Part shown: positions 8,789 to 18,121 of the stretch, piece by piece | Position numbering within the stretch: position 1 is the stretch's first letter | Layout: each line of letters starts with the position of its first letter | Assembly: GCA_023415205.1 (NCBI GenBank) | Contig: JAEZLR010000017.1 | Location: 1 to 39,978, forward strand | Origin: Bacillota bacterium | GTDB taxonomy: Bacteria; Bacillota; Clostridia; DSM-8532 | Length of the DNA stretch: 39,978 nt | Direction: 5' to 3' | Made by a program: the position numbers and the translations under genes | The notes under the pieces: generated by a model | What the model was told of the DNA's origin: nothing | What the model saw: the letters and a program-made list of their open reading frames with translations, nothing else | Databases searched by the model: none

Positions 8789-10195
8789 TTAAATCCTGGG
8801 GAGTGTGATTTTAAAAGTACAGCCCTGATGGGTATCAGTTTTTAAAAGGAGGCTCCCGCCGTGTGCCAGTACGATTTTATGTGCAATGGAAAGCCCTAAT
8901 CCGCTTCCACCAGTCTCCGAGTTGCGGGAATCGTCTACCCTTACAAAGGGTTTAAAAATATCCTGTGTCAGTAAAACCGGGATGCCAATGCCGTCATCCC
9001 CAAAGAGAATGACAACATGCTGAGCCTCAATGGTCAGACTAACTGATACCGTGGTTCCCCTGGAATTATAGCGGACAGTGTTGTCTGTGAGGTTATGGAA
9101 AACACGGGCCATCTGATCAGTATCTAACATGGCGTAGACCAACTGCTCTGGTATATCAAATTCATACTCAAAGCCGGCCTTTTCCAGTAGGGGCAGGATA
9201 TCACCACAAACCTGCCTGAGATATTCGCAGACATTCATCCTTGATAATTTTAGAGTAAACTTGGGACTATCCAAGCGTGATAGCTCAAACAACTCATTTA
9301 AAAGCCTTCCGGCTCTCCGGCTATTTTGACAAATGATTTCAAGGTAGCTAACTAATTCGTCGCACAAAGGCTCCGCTTTTTTTAGACAAAGCTCTGCATA
9401 GCCTGTTATGCTTGAAAGAGGATTTTTCAGATCATGGGATATGTCGAGGATCATTTTCTTTCTATCCTCCTCTGCCTGCTTTCTTAAGAGGGTCTCCTTC
9501 TCTACTTTTTCCGCCATTTCATTAAAGATATCCTGTAATTCTTGGAATTCATTTTTTAATCTCAGATCAACCCTTGCGGAGTAATCTCCCTCTCGCAAGC
9601 GTTTTGTGCCTTCGCATAGCTTTTTCAGCGGACCTGTGATCCGTGCTGATGTGAGTCTTGAAAAGAGGACAGCGAAAATAGCCAAAATAAGAAGATAAAA
9701 GAGGATAACTGCAATTAATGCGCCGACCACATTGTTAAAATCTCTCGACACGGCATCCTGATTGTAAGCCAATGAAAAATCAATCCGAAAGGATGTTGGA
9801 AACGAAACCACAAGCCAAAAGTTTTTGTTCGAATTGTAAAGCACATCAATATGATAGGGTAAGCCCTTGGCCTTGCTATTTATAAGAAAGTTAGTGAATT
9901 CTTCCGCCGAAAGCTGATTTTTCCCAATAATATCGAGTCCCTCTGAAAAGATCACCTCATATTGCCCGTTAATCACCTGTACACCGCCACCGTTTTTTAC
10001 AACGGGCGCGGCATCAATGCTACGATAGTCCTCCTGCATCAGAGAACTTGCAGGATAAATATTTTTCATAAGTGTCTTTGATATGACGCTGTCGGTGAAG
10101 GACATTAATAATGCAGTAAAAATCGCGGCTAAGATGGAAAGGAGAAACACTATCCAATAGTTAAATAAAAATTGGTGGGATATTTTACTTCTCAT
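8789..10195 (-). CDS. Two-component sensor histidine kinase
   Basis: The 468-residue kinase has an N-terminal membrane segment (about 12-34), an extracytoplasmic sensor of about 120 residues and a second membrane segment (about 157-180). HAMP (about 181-235) and HisKA follow, with phosphoacceptor His254 in ISHDLKNPLSS. The HATPase_c domain shows an N box (FHNLTDNTVRYN), a G1 box (GDDGIGI) and a G2 box (GSGLGLSI). Its ATG overlaps the stop of the response regulator gene (ATGA), so the two are co-translated partners. The ligand is not evident. The pair lies just downstream of the giant SLH surface protein gene, though that may be coincidence. Confidence 0.95.
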   Translation of the reverse strand: MRSKISHQFLFNYWIVFLLSILAAIFTALLMSFTDSVISKTLMKNIYPASSLMQEDYRSIDAAPVVKNGGGVQVINGQYEVIFSEGLDIIGKNQLSAEEFTNFLINSKAKGLPYHIDVLYNSNKNFWLVVSFPTSFRIDFSLAYNQDAVSRDFNNVVGALIAVILFYLLILAIFAVLFSRLTSARITGPLKKLCEGTKRLREGDYSARVDLRLKNEFQELQDIFNEMAEKVEKETLLRKQAEEDRKKMILDISHDLKNPLSSITGYAELCLKKAEPLCDELVSYLEIICQNSRRAGRLLNELFELSRLDSPKFTLKLSRMNVCEYLRQVCGDILPLLEKAGFEYEFDIPEQLVYAMLDTDQMARVFHNLTDNTVRYNSRGTTVSVSLTIEAQHVVILFGDDGIGIPVLLTQDIFKPFVRVDDSRNSETGGSGLGLSIAHKIVLAHGGSLLLKTDTHQGCTFKITLPRI

Positions 10196-10893
10196 ATGCG
10201 AATCTCCACCTTATGAAGCTTATAGCCTAATCCCCGTATGGTTTTGATATATTCAGGGTTTTGCGGGTCGGTCTCAATTTTGTTGCGTAAATGGCTAATA
10301 TGTACCATGATCGTATTGTCGTCATAATAATAGTTGTCGTCCCACACCGCATTATAAAGCTGTTCTTTGGTAAAGACTCTCTCAGGATTCTCCATTAAGA
10401 ATAAAAGAAGCTTGTATTCCTTTGTATTGAGCTCCAAGGGTTTACCTTTTTTATAAGCAATGCATGCCTCCTTGTCGATGCAAAGAACACCATATTGAAG
10501 CACTGTCGGTTCCCTTTGTTTTGTTCCAATATACTGGTGGCTTCTTCTAAGCTGCGCCCCGATCCGCGCTATAAGCTCATTCATTGAAAACGGCTTAACC
10601 AGGTAATCATCGGCACCCAATCCTAACCCCAGCACCTTGTCCATTTCATCCATCCTTGCTGTCAGGAAGATTACCGGAAGGGTGCTAATGGTACGGATTT
10701 TTCTCAGAAGATTAAAACCATCAAGTCCCGGCATCATGACATCAAGAACAGCCAGGTGAATCTCTTGTGTCTTAATAATTTCCCATGCCTCCAGGCCATT
10801 TTGGGCTGAAAATACCGTATAATCATTTTCTTCAAGATTTATTCTGATTAGATTTCTGATGTCTGTTTCATCTTCCGCTATAAGAATATTCAT
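10192..10893 (-). CDS. OmpR/PhoB-family response regulator
   Basis: The 233-residue regulator has a receiver domain with acidic pocket residues in AEDE, phospho-acceptor Asp51 in LDVMMPG, and the conserved Lys in LVKPFS. A winged-helix DNA-binding domain follows, with the typical C-terminal end TIRGLGYKL. It is the first gene of a two-gene operon with the histidine kinase. Tandem 11-bp repeats about 110 bp upstream of its start suggest autoregulation. Confidence 0.95.
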   Translation of the reverse strand: MNILIAEDETDIRNLIRINLEENDYTVFSAQNGLEAWEIIKTQEIHLAVLDVMMPGLDGFNLLRKIRTISTLPVIFLTARMDEMDKVLGLGLGADDYLVKPFSMNELIARIGAQLRRSHQYIGTKQREPTVLQYGVLCIDKEACIAYKKGKPLELNTKEYKLLLFLMENPERVFTKEQLYNAVWDDNYYYDDNTIMVHISHLRNKIETDPQNPEYIKTIRGLGYKLHKVEIRI

Positions 10894-10955
10894 TTGCCAA
10901 CCCCCGTCTCACTAATCCTGTGCCGACTTAATGGCCCTCTGCTTTTCTTAATTAC

Positions 10956-11021
10956 ATGATAGCAAATAATAACTTCTTATTAAATCAGCCTTCCGGTAAT
11001 TTAAGGTAAATTTAATGTAAA
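10956..11021 (-). promoter_or_regulatory. Promoter and tandem 11-bp repeats upstream of the two-component operon
   Basis: On the plus strand TTTAAGGTAAA (11000-11010) is followed directly by TTTAATGTAAA (11011-11021). Two 11-bp direct repeats in phase with the helix are the usual binding arrangement of OmpR-family regulators. About 38 bp downstream, on the minus strand, is an extended -10 (TGCTATCAT, 10964-10956) with no good -35, as expected for an activated promoter. The link to this regulator is inference. I see no gene in the rest of 10894-11250 apart from the terminator. Confidence 0.5.
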
Positions 11022-11111
11022 AATGGCACCTTACAGGTGTCTTCCCTAGAATAATGTTTAAAGTGACTGGAGAGGCGCGTGGCTTATAAATCTATTAGCA
11101 CCAGCTTTTAT

Positions 11112-11144
11112 ATAAAAGAAAAAGCCCAGCAATACTGCCGGACT
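11112..11144 (-). terminator. Rho-independent terminator of the SLH surface protein gene
   Basis: Minus strand: AGTCCGGCA and TGCTGGGCT form a nine-base stem with G-U wobbles around GTAT, followed by TTTTTCTTTT. It lies about 105 bp beyond the stop. Confidence 0.75.
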
Positions 11145-11250
11145 CTTTGCCTTTATCTTATTAGTTTTATAAAAAGAAATCATTTTCCTTTACTTTTCTT
11201 GCCCTGAAACGGTTGCAACCAATGGGCCTCTTACTAAAGGGACGTGTCTC

Positions 11251-14200
11251 CTAGATCAAGTTTGACTTTTGGAGTAATCTTTCCACCATTACTGCGATCT
11301 CAGCACGGGTAATCTTGTCTCCCGGAGAAAGCGTTTTAGCGCTTGTGCCGGAGGTGATCCCTGTTTTGAGACAGACCGCAACGCTGTAACGCGCATAAGA
11401 GGAAATCGCAGAGCCATCAGAGTAAGCCTCCAGCAGTTTGCCGACTTCCTGATCGGTAAGACCTGCTTCAAGGCCTGTGATGTCCATGGCACGAGCCAGC
11501 ATGGTCATGGCCTGCTCACGGGTAATCGTATCATTGGGGCCAAAGACTCCGTTTCCATAGCCTTCAATGACGCCATAGTCCGCAGCTGTTTTGACATAGC
11601 CACTGTACCATGCCGAATCCGCAACATCGCTAAATCCGCTGGCACCAATGCCGGGCTCCAGCCCTAGGGCTCTGACGATGATTGCCGCGAACTCAGCACG
11701 CGTCATGCTTTTGCCAGGAGCATACTGGTTATAGCCAATCCCGGTAACCACCATTCTGGATCCCATATTATTGATGGAGACTTTTGCCCAGTGGCTTGCC
11801 ACGTCGACAAATTCCACTGGATTCCAGATGATGGCGTAGGTGCTGTTTGTAAGGCTGTTGATGACCGCGTAATATTTGCCGTCTATGTTTACCACGCGGG
11901 TGGGCACGTGATAAACAGTCCCATCCGGCTTGAACACAACACCAGTGGTGATTTTGGTCGGATCTACTCCACTGGGGATGGCAATCGTTCGCTCTACATA
12001 GGCATTGAAGCTACTGATGCTTACGGTCTGATTGCCATGGGTGCAGGTGATGGTGTAATCCACGGCGGGTACCATGATAGTAAATCCGCCGTCTTGGGAA
12101 GCGGATTCCACGATTTGTACCATGGAGTTGGACGGTTCAGAAACGCTGATGGTAACACGAATATCCGAAAGGGATACATCCTCTCCAAATTGTTGTGAAA
12201 GCGCATCAATATTGATCTGCGCGGCAGGCAGGGTGTAGCTACCGACATTCGTCTGAACGACAAGGGTCGCGGCCTTCTCCTCCATGCTCTTGACCATAGC
12301 ACCAGTCAGAGTGCCCGCTGCAACGTCAGAGCCGGTTATGATGGGGATGGTCACCGTTGCGCCGCTTCCCTGCGAGGCAAGAATGTTTTCCAGCCTGTCC
12401 GTATCAACCGTTACAGTAGTGACAGTCTGCCCGGATGCGTTTGTGGTGGTCTGTGTAGTACCGGCAGTCTGTTTCTGCCCATTGACAAGGATCTCTGTAC
12501 CCGTATTACTGTTAGTCTCAGCAGAAGGCAAACTGCTGGTAGGGATCTCCGATGTTCGCGCAGTTGCCACAGTGTACGCTGATACATTCCCCACTGCATC
12601 CGTAACTAATACATTAAAATGGTAGTCGGTTTTGGGGGAAAGTCCCGTAACAGTAAGGGTAGTCAGATCCGTTGTCCAATCCTTGGCGACTGATCCGTTG
12701 CTCAGTGCATCAGCCACGGTAGAGATGCTGCTACTGGTGGAATATACCACCTTGTACCGAAGGCTGCCCACCGCTGTAAAGGAATCGGACGCCGCCATCC
12801 AGGTAAGCTTGACAGAAGTTGAGGACAGGTCACCCGTTGTGATGAGCCCACTTCCCCCAATTATCGGAGCAGTTTTGTCAACGGAATAGCCTTCGTCGCC
12901 CGTATAACCGCCCGTTATTAAATTCCCTGCGGTGTCAGAAATGTCCGTGCCACTTTTCAGGTCGAGCCGGAGCGTTCCATCCCCCGAAACACCACTGATG
13001 CTTACATCAATCTCTGTGCCGGAGGAGGATGAAACGGAGGTAATGTTTCCCCCCACCGTACCCGTAGCCACCAGCGCAAAGTCGTCCGTACTCACATTTT
13101 TAACAGGCTCGTTGAAAGCAACACGGAATATAAGGCTGGAGGCGTTTGTCAGCTCTGATGCCGGGGTCTGCCGTACGATGCCACTAACCATTGGGGCTAC
13201 GCCGTCCACTAAAATCTTGGATGTATCAATGACTGGTAAAGTCAATAGCGCATTATTGCCCGCCGTGTCTTGGATGGTATCACCGTTCAAATTTATTTCA
13301 TTCAATAAGATACCGTCGGCGTCCGCCTCGCCGGGCTGTATGGTATAGCGGAAGGACACCGAATCAACGGTTTTGCTTAAATAGGTGGCTTGCCGTGATG
13401 TTCCACCCACATTGATTACAAGCACCGCTCCGGCACCACTGATACTGACAGGCTCGCTGAAGGAGACGGTAAAGTCAAGATTTTCTCCCACCCTGTACAA
13501 ACCATCACCCGGGACTAAAACTGAGGCAACCGACGGGGCGACCCCGTCAATCACAATATTCTTATTATCCCCCAGTGAGCCAGCCGAACCGGGCATGGGA
13601 AGTATTAAACTGACATCGGCCCCGCCGGTTTGGATTGCTCCGCCGATTACGCTTAGGGCATTATCGCTCGAATAATCCAGAGGACTGCCGGAATCTCCCG
13701 GCTCAACTGTATAGATAAAGCACAAGGTGTCTGTACCCGAACCGGAGAAATAATTTGCGATCCGGTTCTTTGCTCCGAGCTTCAGCGTCAGTTGGGGGAT
13801 TCCAGCTACCGTCACGGCTTTGCTAAACTTTACTGTGACAACAATTGTATCCCCTGCTTTATAAACCCTGTTGGCGTTTGTGCTGCTAACTTCAACAACC
13901 GATGCTTCTGAGTCTACCGTAATGCTCGCCGTATCCGTTGCCACGCTGAAGGCCGTCGTTCCCCCGTAAGTGGTGACGTCGAACTTGTTTCCCTGCGAGC
14001 TGGAGGTTCTGTCCCATGCGTGGTAGGTGATGCTGGCCGTTGTGGCGTCCGGGCTGCCGGGAACAAAGCGCACCTTGTCGACATCCCGTAGAAGCAGGGC
14101 ATTAGATTGGCTGACCTCCCCTACATCGGCCCAACTGCCTCCATTATCAGTGGAAAACTGCCACTTTCCGCTGCCGTCAGTAGTGGCGACAATAGCGATG

Positions 14201-17200
14201 CCCTCTAGCGCGCCGGGATCAAAGTCGGAGATCATCCCGCTCACAAATGACGAAACCGTCTGGCCGACATTCTCGGTCTGGCCTGTTGTAAGGCTGGGGA
14301 GGCTTGGCGCGGTGGGGGAAAGCACCGGCGCGTCGTTGACAGAGGAGACACTCAGCTTTGCACTGGCTGCCACAGCGCTGAATGCGGTTGATCCCCCGTT
14401 TGTACTTGCGTCGGCAAAGCTTCTGGTTCCGTTTGTTGAGGGCGATCCCGAAGTGCCGTCCCATGCATGGAAGGTGAGAGTTGCGGTTTCGCCGTTTTGT
14501 CCATCCGGAACATATCTCAGTTGTGTGTAGGGAGACAAGAGTAGTGCAGCATTTAGTGATACCGTGCCAACTCCTGTCCATGTGTAACCGTCTGTAGAAT
14601 ACTCCCATCTACCATTTCCCGTTGTCCCCGTAAGTGCGATTCCAAGAGAGTTTCCATCCACATCCTGACCACTCAACGCTGATACAATTGACGAAACAGT
14701 TGCCGGGGAACTGGTTGAATCTTCATTGGTATCCACCCACTCATAAGGGCCCGCACTCAGCGTCGGCGCATCGTTGATAGGGGTAATGTTCAGTTGGGTG
14801 GTTTTAGTGGCTGTTTTTACTCCGCCTCCCCCCTTTTGTCCATTATCATTGATAGAAAGGGTAAGGGCAAGGCTGCCATTTGCATCGGAAGCGGTGATGT
14901 AAGAAAGACTCTTATTGGCTATGTATGAATTGATGTTTGTAATTGAGCCCGTGAGTGTTAGTGCTAAAGCCGTACCGCCAACGTTAACGCCGCTACCCGA
15001 CGTTGCAGAAAGCATCCCTGAGGGTACAGAAAACGTTGCTGTAATTGCCGCATATCCCGCATCCGCATCGGAAAAGCTGATGCCCATCAGCGTCGTATAA
15101 TTGTCCTCTATCACACTAATGGATTCGGGAGCCGTAATTAACGGCGGGTCGTTAATGGGGTTGATCGTGATGGTAAATATCTCCTCAGAGAGACGGTATG
15201 TCCCGTCTGAAACTGTGAAAGAAAAGCTGTCGGAGATCGTCTCGCTACCGTCGTGGGTATAGGAGACGCGGCTGTTGTCAACATCGTCCTGCGTGAAGGT
15301 TCCACTCGCGGACAGGGCGGTTCCGCTTATTTTCAGTGTACCGTGAGCCGGAACTGTTCCAACCGTGTAAGTGATGGAAGTGGAATCGGTATCCAGATCG
15401 GTTATCATGAGCATGGAACTCATAACCGTAGCCTCTGCGCCCTCGTCGGCGGTTAGACCCGTATTTGTGGAAAGTACCGGAGCCTGTGCTATTGTAGCAA
15501 CGATTTTGTAGTAATTAACTGTCCCATCCTCTGCAGTTACCCTAACGACAAATATATCGCCGTTTGTAACAGCTTCATGAGCATAAGCAGAAGCAACGTT
15601 AAAATTACTAAAATCGGTGGTGCCGGTGGGGTATTTCACCACCTTTACCGTGGAGCTTGCATCGGCTTTGCTAAAGCTCGTGATAAATACGCCTGTGCCA
15701 CTGGTATCCGCCCCCTCTAAGCCCGTAAGGGCCACAGAGCCCTCAGTCACCGATGACAGGTTGCTGTCTGGCATCCCAAGGATTGCGGTTTGACCCTTGA
15801 CCGTGCCCCCGCTCAGTGCCGCGTTGCTGCTTAAGCCCGTTCCCTGAATGGTGAAGGTATACGACCCCTCGTTACCGTCGTTATTGGCAATCGTCACAAT
15901 CGCAGTGCGTGTTCCAACGGCGGTGGGGTCGAAGGTGATTGTAAAGTTGGTGGAGCCGCCTGCGGCTATAGGTGATGTTGGGAAAGCAGTCACACTGAAA
16001 TCCGAGGCGCTCGCCCCGCTTATGGAAACCAGGGGTGAGCCGGAAAGAGTGAGTTCTTCAGTGCCTGTATTGAGAATGGTAAACGTCCTTTCTACACTCC
16101 CACCCGAAACGCCAGTGCCGCCAAAGTCGGTACCGTCGCTATTTGAGGGCGTCGTATCTCCGCTGGCGATTGAGAGGCCATTGCCCTGTATGTCAATCTC
16201 GGAGAGGGATCGGATGTCCGTGATATGGAAATTGTTGAAGGTCGTGTAAATGCTAGAGGAAAACGTCACGCTTACAAGATCGTCGAATTGGCCGGCAAGG
16301 GAGTTAAAGGAATACGTCCCCTCTTGCAGGCTGGTTGAAATATTGGTTGGATACGTTAGCGTAATCGGTGAGCCACCGACCGTGGTGGCGGTAATCGTAA
16401 GTGTTGGGTTTTGCTCATCCGCATAATACATGAATGAGTTCAGATCAAAGCTGTGGCCGGGAGCAGATATTGTGAACTTCGTGCCATAACCATCTATAGA
16501 ATCATTATCCAAAACATACAGACCAGTAAAAGGAGGATGACTATAGATTGCAGTATAATTGTTCTCAACGGGCGTCATGTAAAAGAGAACACCCTTATAA
16601 AGCTTTGAAACCGGAGGATGATTATCATTTACTGTAAACTCGCTTCCAACAAACGTCATCACCTCATCGGTATCTACGTTGACGGTGATGGCCTTTGTCG
16701 CTATGGTAATTCCGTCGCTCACTTTGATGATAAAGCTGTCTGTACCGGTATAGCCGCTTTCAGGCGTATAGAGGATTGTCCCTCCCGGAGCAATATCGGT
16801 ACCGCCGGAGCTGGCCTGTGGAGTCCCACTATTCATTTCCAGCGTACCGTGGGTCGGCCCCGAAAACTGTGACCAAGTAAGGGTTTGGCCGCTGTCACTG
16901 TCGTTGACATGCAGCAGGGGCTTAACGTCAGTTTGCCCCGCATGAGCCGTCAAGGTCCCCGTCGCGCCGCCAACAAAGGTGGGAACGGTGTTGGGAACAA
17001 CGGGATCACCAATATTAATATGATTGAAAAGAGCATAATTACACCATGTCATATCTCCATCATATTGGTTGGTAATTAACACCATATCCACATTTTCAAA
17101 GACGCTTTGCGGTAGAGATTTATTAAGGATAAAGGTATCTTCGTAGGCTGATGTATTGATCACCAAGTCACAGGAGCCGGTAGGAGCACCATTCCGATAG

Positions 17201-17676
17201 CCTGTAAATCGAATCGGGGAGTTGCCACAAAGATAGTCGCCTACATAAATGGATTGAAGGCTGAATTCTTTTCCATCATTACTCTTTATCACCAGAATTT
17301 TAGGGATACTGGCTTCATCTCCAAGGCCATTCTGAACCGTATCCGCAACAGTCAAAATACCGCCGTATGTAACGCCAAGACCGTCATTCGGAGTATAAAG
17401 AATCCCACCAGTGGCTATGCCGTTCAGAGCCTCTATCACACTATTTGCACCGAAGATATCTAATTGGATGTTCGGGATATCTGAACAGCCGATACCGTTA
17501 AAATTTCCGCCATCATAGATCTTGCTGGTCTGGCTGTTTAGTACCTTGCTACCAGTAAAGCTTAGAGTCCCCGAGACTGACAGAGCCCACGTCGGCAGCT
17601 TCAATATAGGCAGTAAGCTTATCGCCATCACCAGAGATAGAAGTATCACCATGACTTTTTTAATAGGTCTGCTCAT
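11251..17676 (-). CDS. Giant SLH-domain cell-surface protein with tandem beta-sandwich repeats
   Basis: The 2141-residue protein starts at an ATG preceded by AAAGGAG. A signal peptide (about 1-33, ending near PTWALS) precedes a long series of immunoglobulin/cadherin-like modules. These include a VCBS/cadherin-type unit (about 235-335), a choice-of-anchor-D-like domain (about 494-610), cadherin-like units (about 720-970), two related units of about 140 residues (about 974-1117 and 1118-1254) with WEYSTDGYTW and WQFSTDNGGSW, and Ig-like 'Ax.V.F' modules (about 1255-1600). A fibronectin-III-like domain lies near 1610-1700. Three SLH domains (about 1955-2141) should anchor it to pyruvylated cell-wall polymer. 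Likely an adhesin or S-layer-associated protein; the ligand is unknown. It looks richer in G+C than its neighbours, which suggests transfer or repeat expansion. Confidence 0.88.
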   Translation of the reverse strand: MSRPIKKVMVILLSLVMAISLLPILKLPTWALSVSGTLSFTGSKVLNSQTSKIYDGGNFNGIGCSDIPNIQLDIFGANSVIEALNGIATGGILYTPNDGLGVTYGGILTVADTVQNGLGDEASIPKILVIKSNDGKEFSLQSIYVGDYLCGNSPIRFTGYRNGAPTGSCDLVINTSAYEDTFILNKSLPQSVFENVDMVLITNQYDGDMTWCNYALFNHINIGDPVVPNTVPTFVGGATGTLTAHAGQTDVKPLLHVNDSDSGQTLTWSQFSGPTHGTLEMNSGTPQASSGGTDIAPGGTILYTPESGYTGTDSFIIKVSDGITIATKAITVNVDTDEVMTFVGSEFTVNDNHPPVSKLYKGVLFYMTPVENNYTAIYSHPPFTGLYVLDNDSIDGYGTKFTISAPGHSFDLNSFMYYADEQNPTLTITATTVGGSPITLTYPTNISTSLQEGTYSFNSLAGQFDDLVSVTFSSSIYTTFNNFHITDIRSLSEIDIQGNGLSIASGDTTPSNSDGTDFGGTGVSGGSVERTFTILNTGTEELTLSGSPLVSISGASASDFSVTAFPTSPIAAGGSTNFTITFDPTAVGTRTAIVTIANNDGNEGSYTFTIQGTGLSSNAALSGGTVKGQTAILGMPDSNLSSVTEGSVALTGLEGADTSGTGVFITSFSKADASSTVKVVKYPTGTTDFSNFNVASAYAHEAVTNGDIFVVRVTAEDGTVNYYKIVATIAQAPVLSTNTGLTADEGAEATVMSSMLMITDLDTDSTSITYTVGTVPAHGTLKISGTALSASGTFTQDDVDNSRVSYTHDGSETISDSFSFTVSDGTYRLSEEIFTITINPINDPPLITAPESISVIEDNYTTLMGISFSDADAGYAAITATFSVPSGMLSATSGSGVNVGGTALALTLTGSITNINSYIANKSLSYITASDANGSLALTLSINDNGQKGGGGVKTATKTTQLNITPINDAPTLSAGPYEWVDTNEDSTSSPATVSSIVSALSGQDVDGNSLGIALTGTTGNGRWEYSTDGYTWTGVGTVSLNAALLLSPYTQLRYVPDGQNGETATLTFHAWDGTSGSPSTNGTRSFADASTNGGSTAFSAVAASAKLSVSSVNDAPVLSPTAPSLPSLTTGQTENVGQTVSSFVSGMISDFDPGALEGIAIVATTDGSGKWQFSTDNGGSWADVGEVSQSNALLLRDVDKVRFVPGSPDATTASITYHAWDRTSSSQGNKFDVTTYGGTTAFSVATDTASITVDSEASVVEVSSTNANRVYKAGDTIVVTVKFSKAVTVAGIPQLTLKLGAKNRIANYFSGSGTDTLCFIYTVEPGDSGSPLDYSSDNALSVIGGAIQTGGADVSLILPMPGSAGSLGDNKNIVIDGVAPSVASVLVPGDGLYRVGENLDFTVSFSEPVSISGAGAVLVINVGGTSRQATYLSKTVDSVSFRYTIQPGEADADGILLNEINLNGDTIQDTAGNNALLTLPVIDTSKILVDGVAPMVSGIVRQTPASELTNASSLIFRVAFNEPVKNVSTDDFALVATGTVGGNITSVSSSSGTEIDVSISGVSGDGTLRLDLKSGTDISDTAGNLITGGYTGDEGYSVDKTAPIIGGSGLITTGDLSSTSVKLTWMAASDSFTAVGSLRYKVVYSTSSSISTVADALSNGSVAKDWTTDLTTLTVTGLSPKTDYHFNVLVTDAVGNVSAYTVATARTSEIPTSSLPSAETNSNTGTEILVNGQKQTAGTTQTTTNASGQTVTTVTVDTDRLENILASQGSGATVTIPIITGSDVAAGTLTGAMVKSMEEKAATLVVQTNVGSYTLPAAQINIDALSQQFGEDVSLSDIRVTISVSEPSNSMVQIVESASQDGGFTIMVPAVDYTITCTHGNQTVSISSFNAYVERTIAIPSGVDPTKITTGVVFKPDGTVYHVPTRVVNIDGKYYAVINSLTNSTYAIIWNPVEFVDVASHWAKVSINNMGSRMVVTGIGYNQYAPGKSMTRAEFAAIIVRALGLEPGIGASGFSDVADSAWYSGYVKTAADYGVIEGYGNGVFGPNDTITREQAMTMLARAMDITGLEAGLTDQEVGKLLEAYSDGSAISSYARYSVAVCLKTGITSGTSAKTLSPGDKITRAEIAVMVERLLQKSNLI

Positions 17677-17780
17677 AATATAACTCCTTTACAAATTTCT
17701 ATTTTTGGGGTTATTCTTTTTCCACGCTGGCATGGGCGTAGCATCATATAGTACAATTTATGGTATTTTATGTTAACTAA

Positions 17781-17809
17781 ATTATACCTCTTATGTAACG
17801 TCCTATCAA
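17781..17809 (-). promoter_or_regulatory. Sigma-A promoter of the giant SLH gene
   Basis: On the minus strand TTGATA (17809-17804) and TATAAT (17786-17781) are separated by exactly 17 bp. The -10 is perfect and the -35 is one base from consensus. This predicts an RNA start near 17774 and an untranslated leader of about 98 bases, in which I see one small hairpin but no riboswitch. Confidence 0.8.
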
Positions 17810-18017
17810 CAGAAACTCTACCAGACTCGATAAATTTCGACCTCGGTTTAGATAACATTAATCGAGGCTATAACGCTTAGGCATATCCCTTCCAGAATCT
17901 TTCTCAAGACACAAGGAGGTGTTAATGGTATTCTAATATCGAAGGAGTAACACATAGTCTGAGGCCATAAAATGCTTGGCGAAAGGTTATGTGTATTTCT
18001 CCATGAGATGCGAGAGA

Positions 18018-18092
18018 AAGGCAAACCATGTGAAGCATGGGACGCAAAGCCGTGGGATCTAAAGCGAAAGCCAAGATAGCCCGGTTGCCGAT
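18018..18092 (+). ncRNA. c-di-GMP-I (GEMM) riboswitch aptamer
   Basis: The region contains the conserved GEMM-I core blocks: GGCAAACC, then a short hairpin (CCATG/CATGG), then GGGACGCAAAGCC, a second stem-loop capped by GCGAAAGC, and the closing GGTTGCCG. The 5' GGCAA (18020-18024) pairs with TTGCC (18085-18089) to form P1. From established knowledge this class binds cyclic di-GMP and controls motility, adhesion and surface genes. It ends only about 15 bases before the Shine-Dalgarno sequence of the adhesin gene, with no terminator between, so control of translation initiation or RNA stability is more likely than attenuation. This last point is inference. Confidence 0.9.
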
Positions 18093-18121
18093 GTTTTAAT
18101 TTTATGAAAGGAGCTGAAAAC

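Noticed and set aside
11791..16249. Many plus-strand open frames of 60-167 codons inside the giant surface gene
   Set aside because: They lie antisense to a clear coding sequence, lack family features, and result from higher G+C and few stops.
17677..17775. Possible riboswitch in the leader of the giant SLH gene
   Set aside because: It has only a small hairpin and none of the conserved blocks of the c-di-GMP classes.
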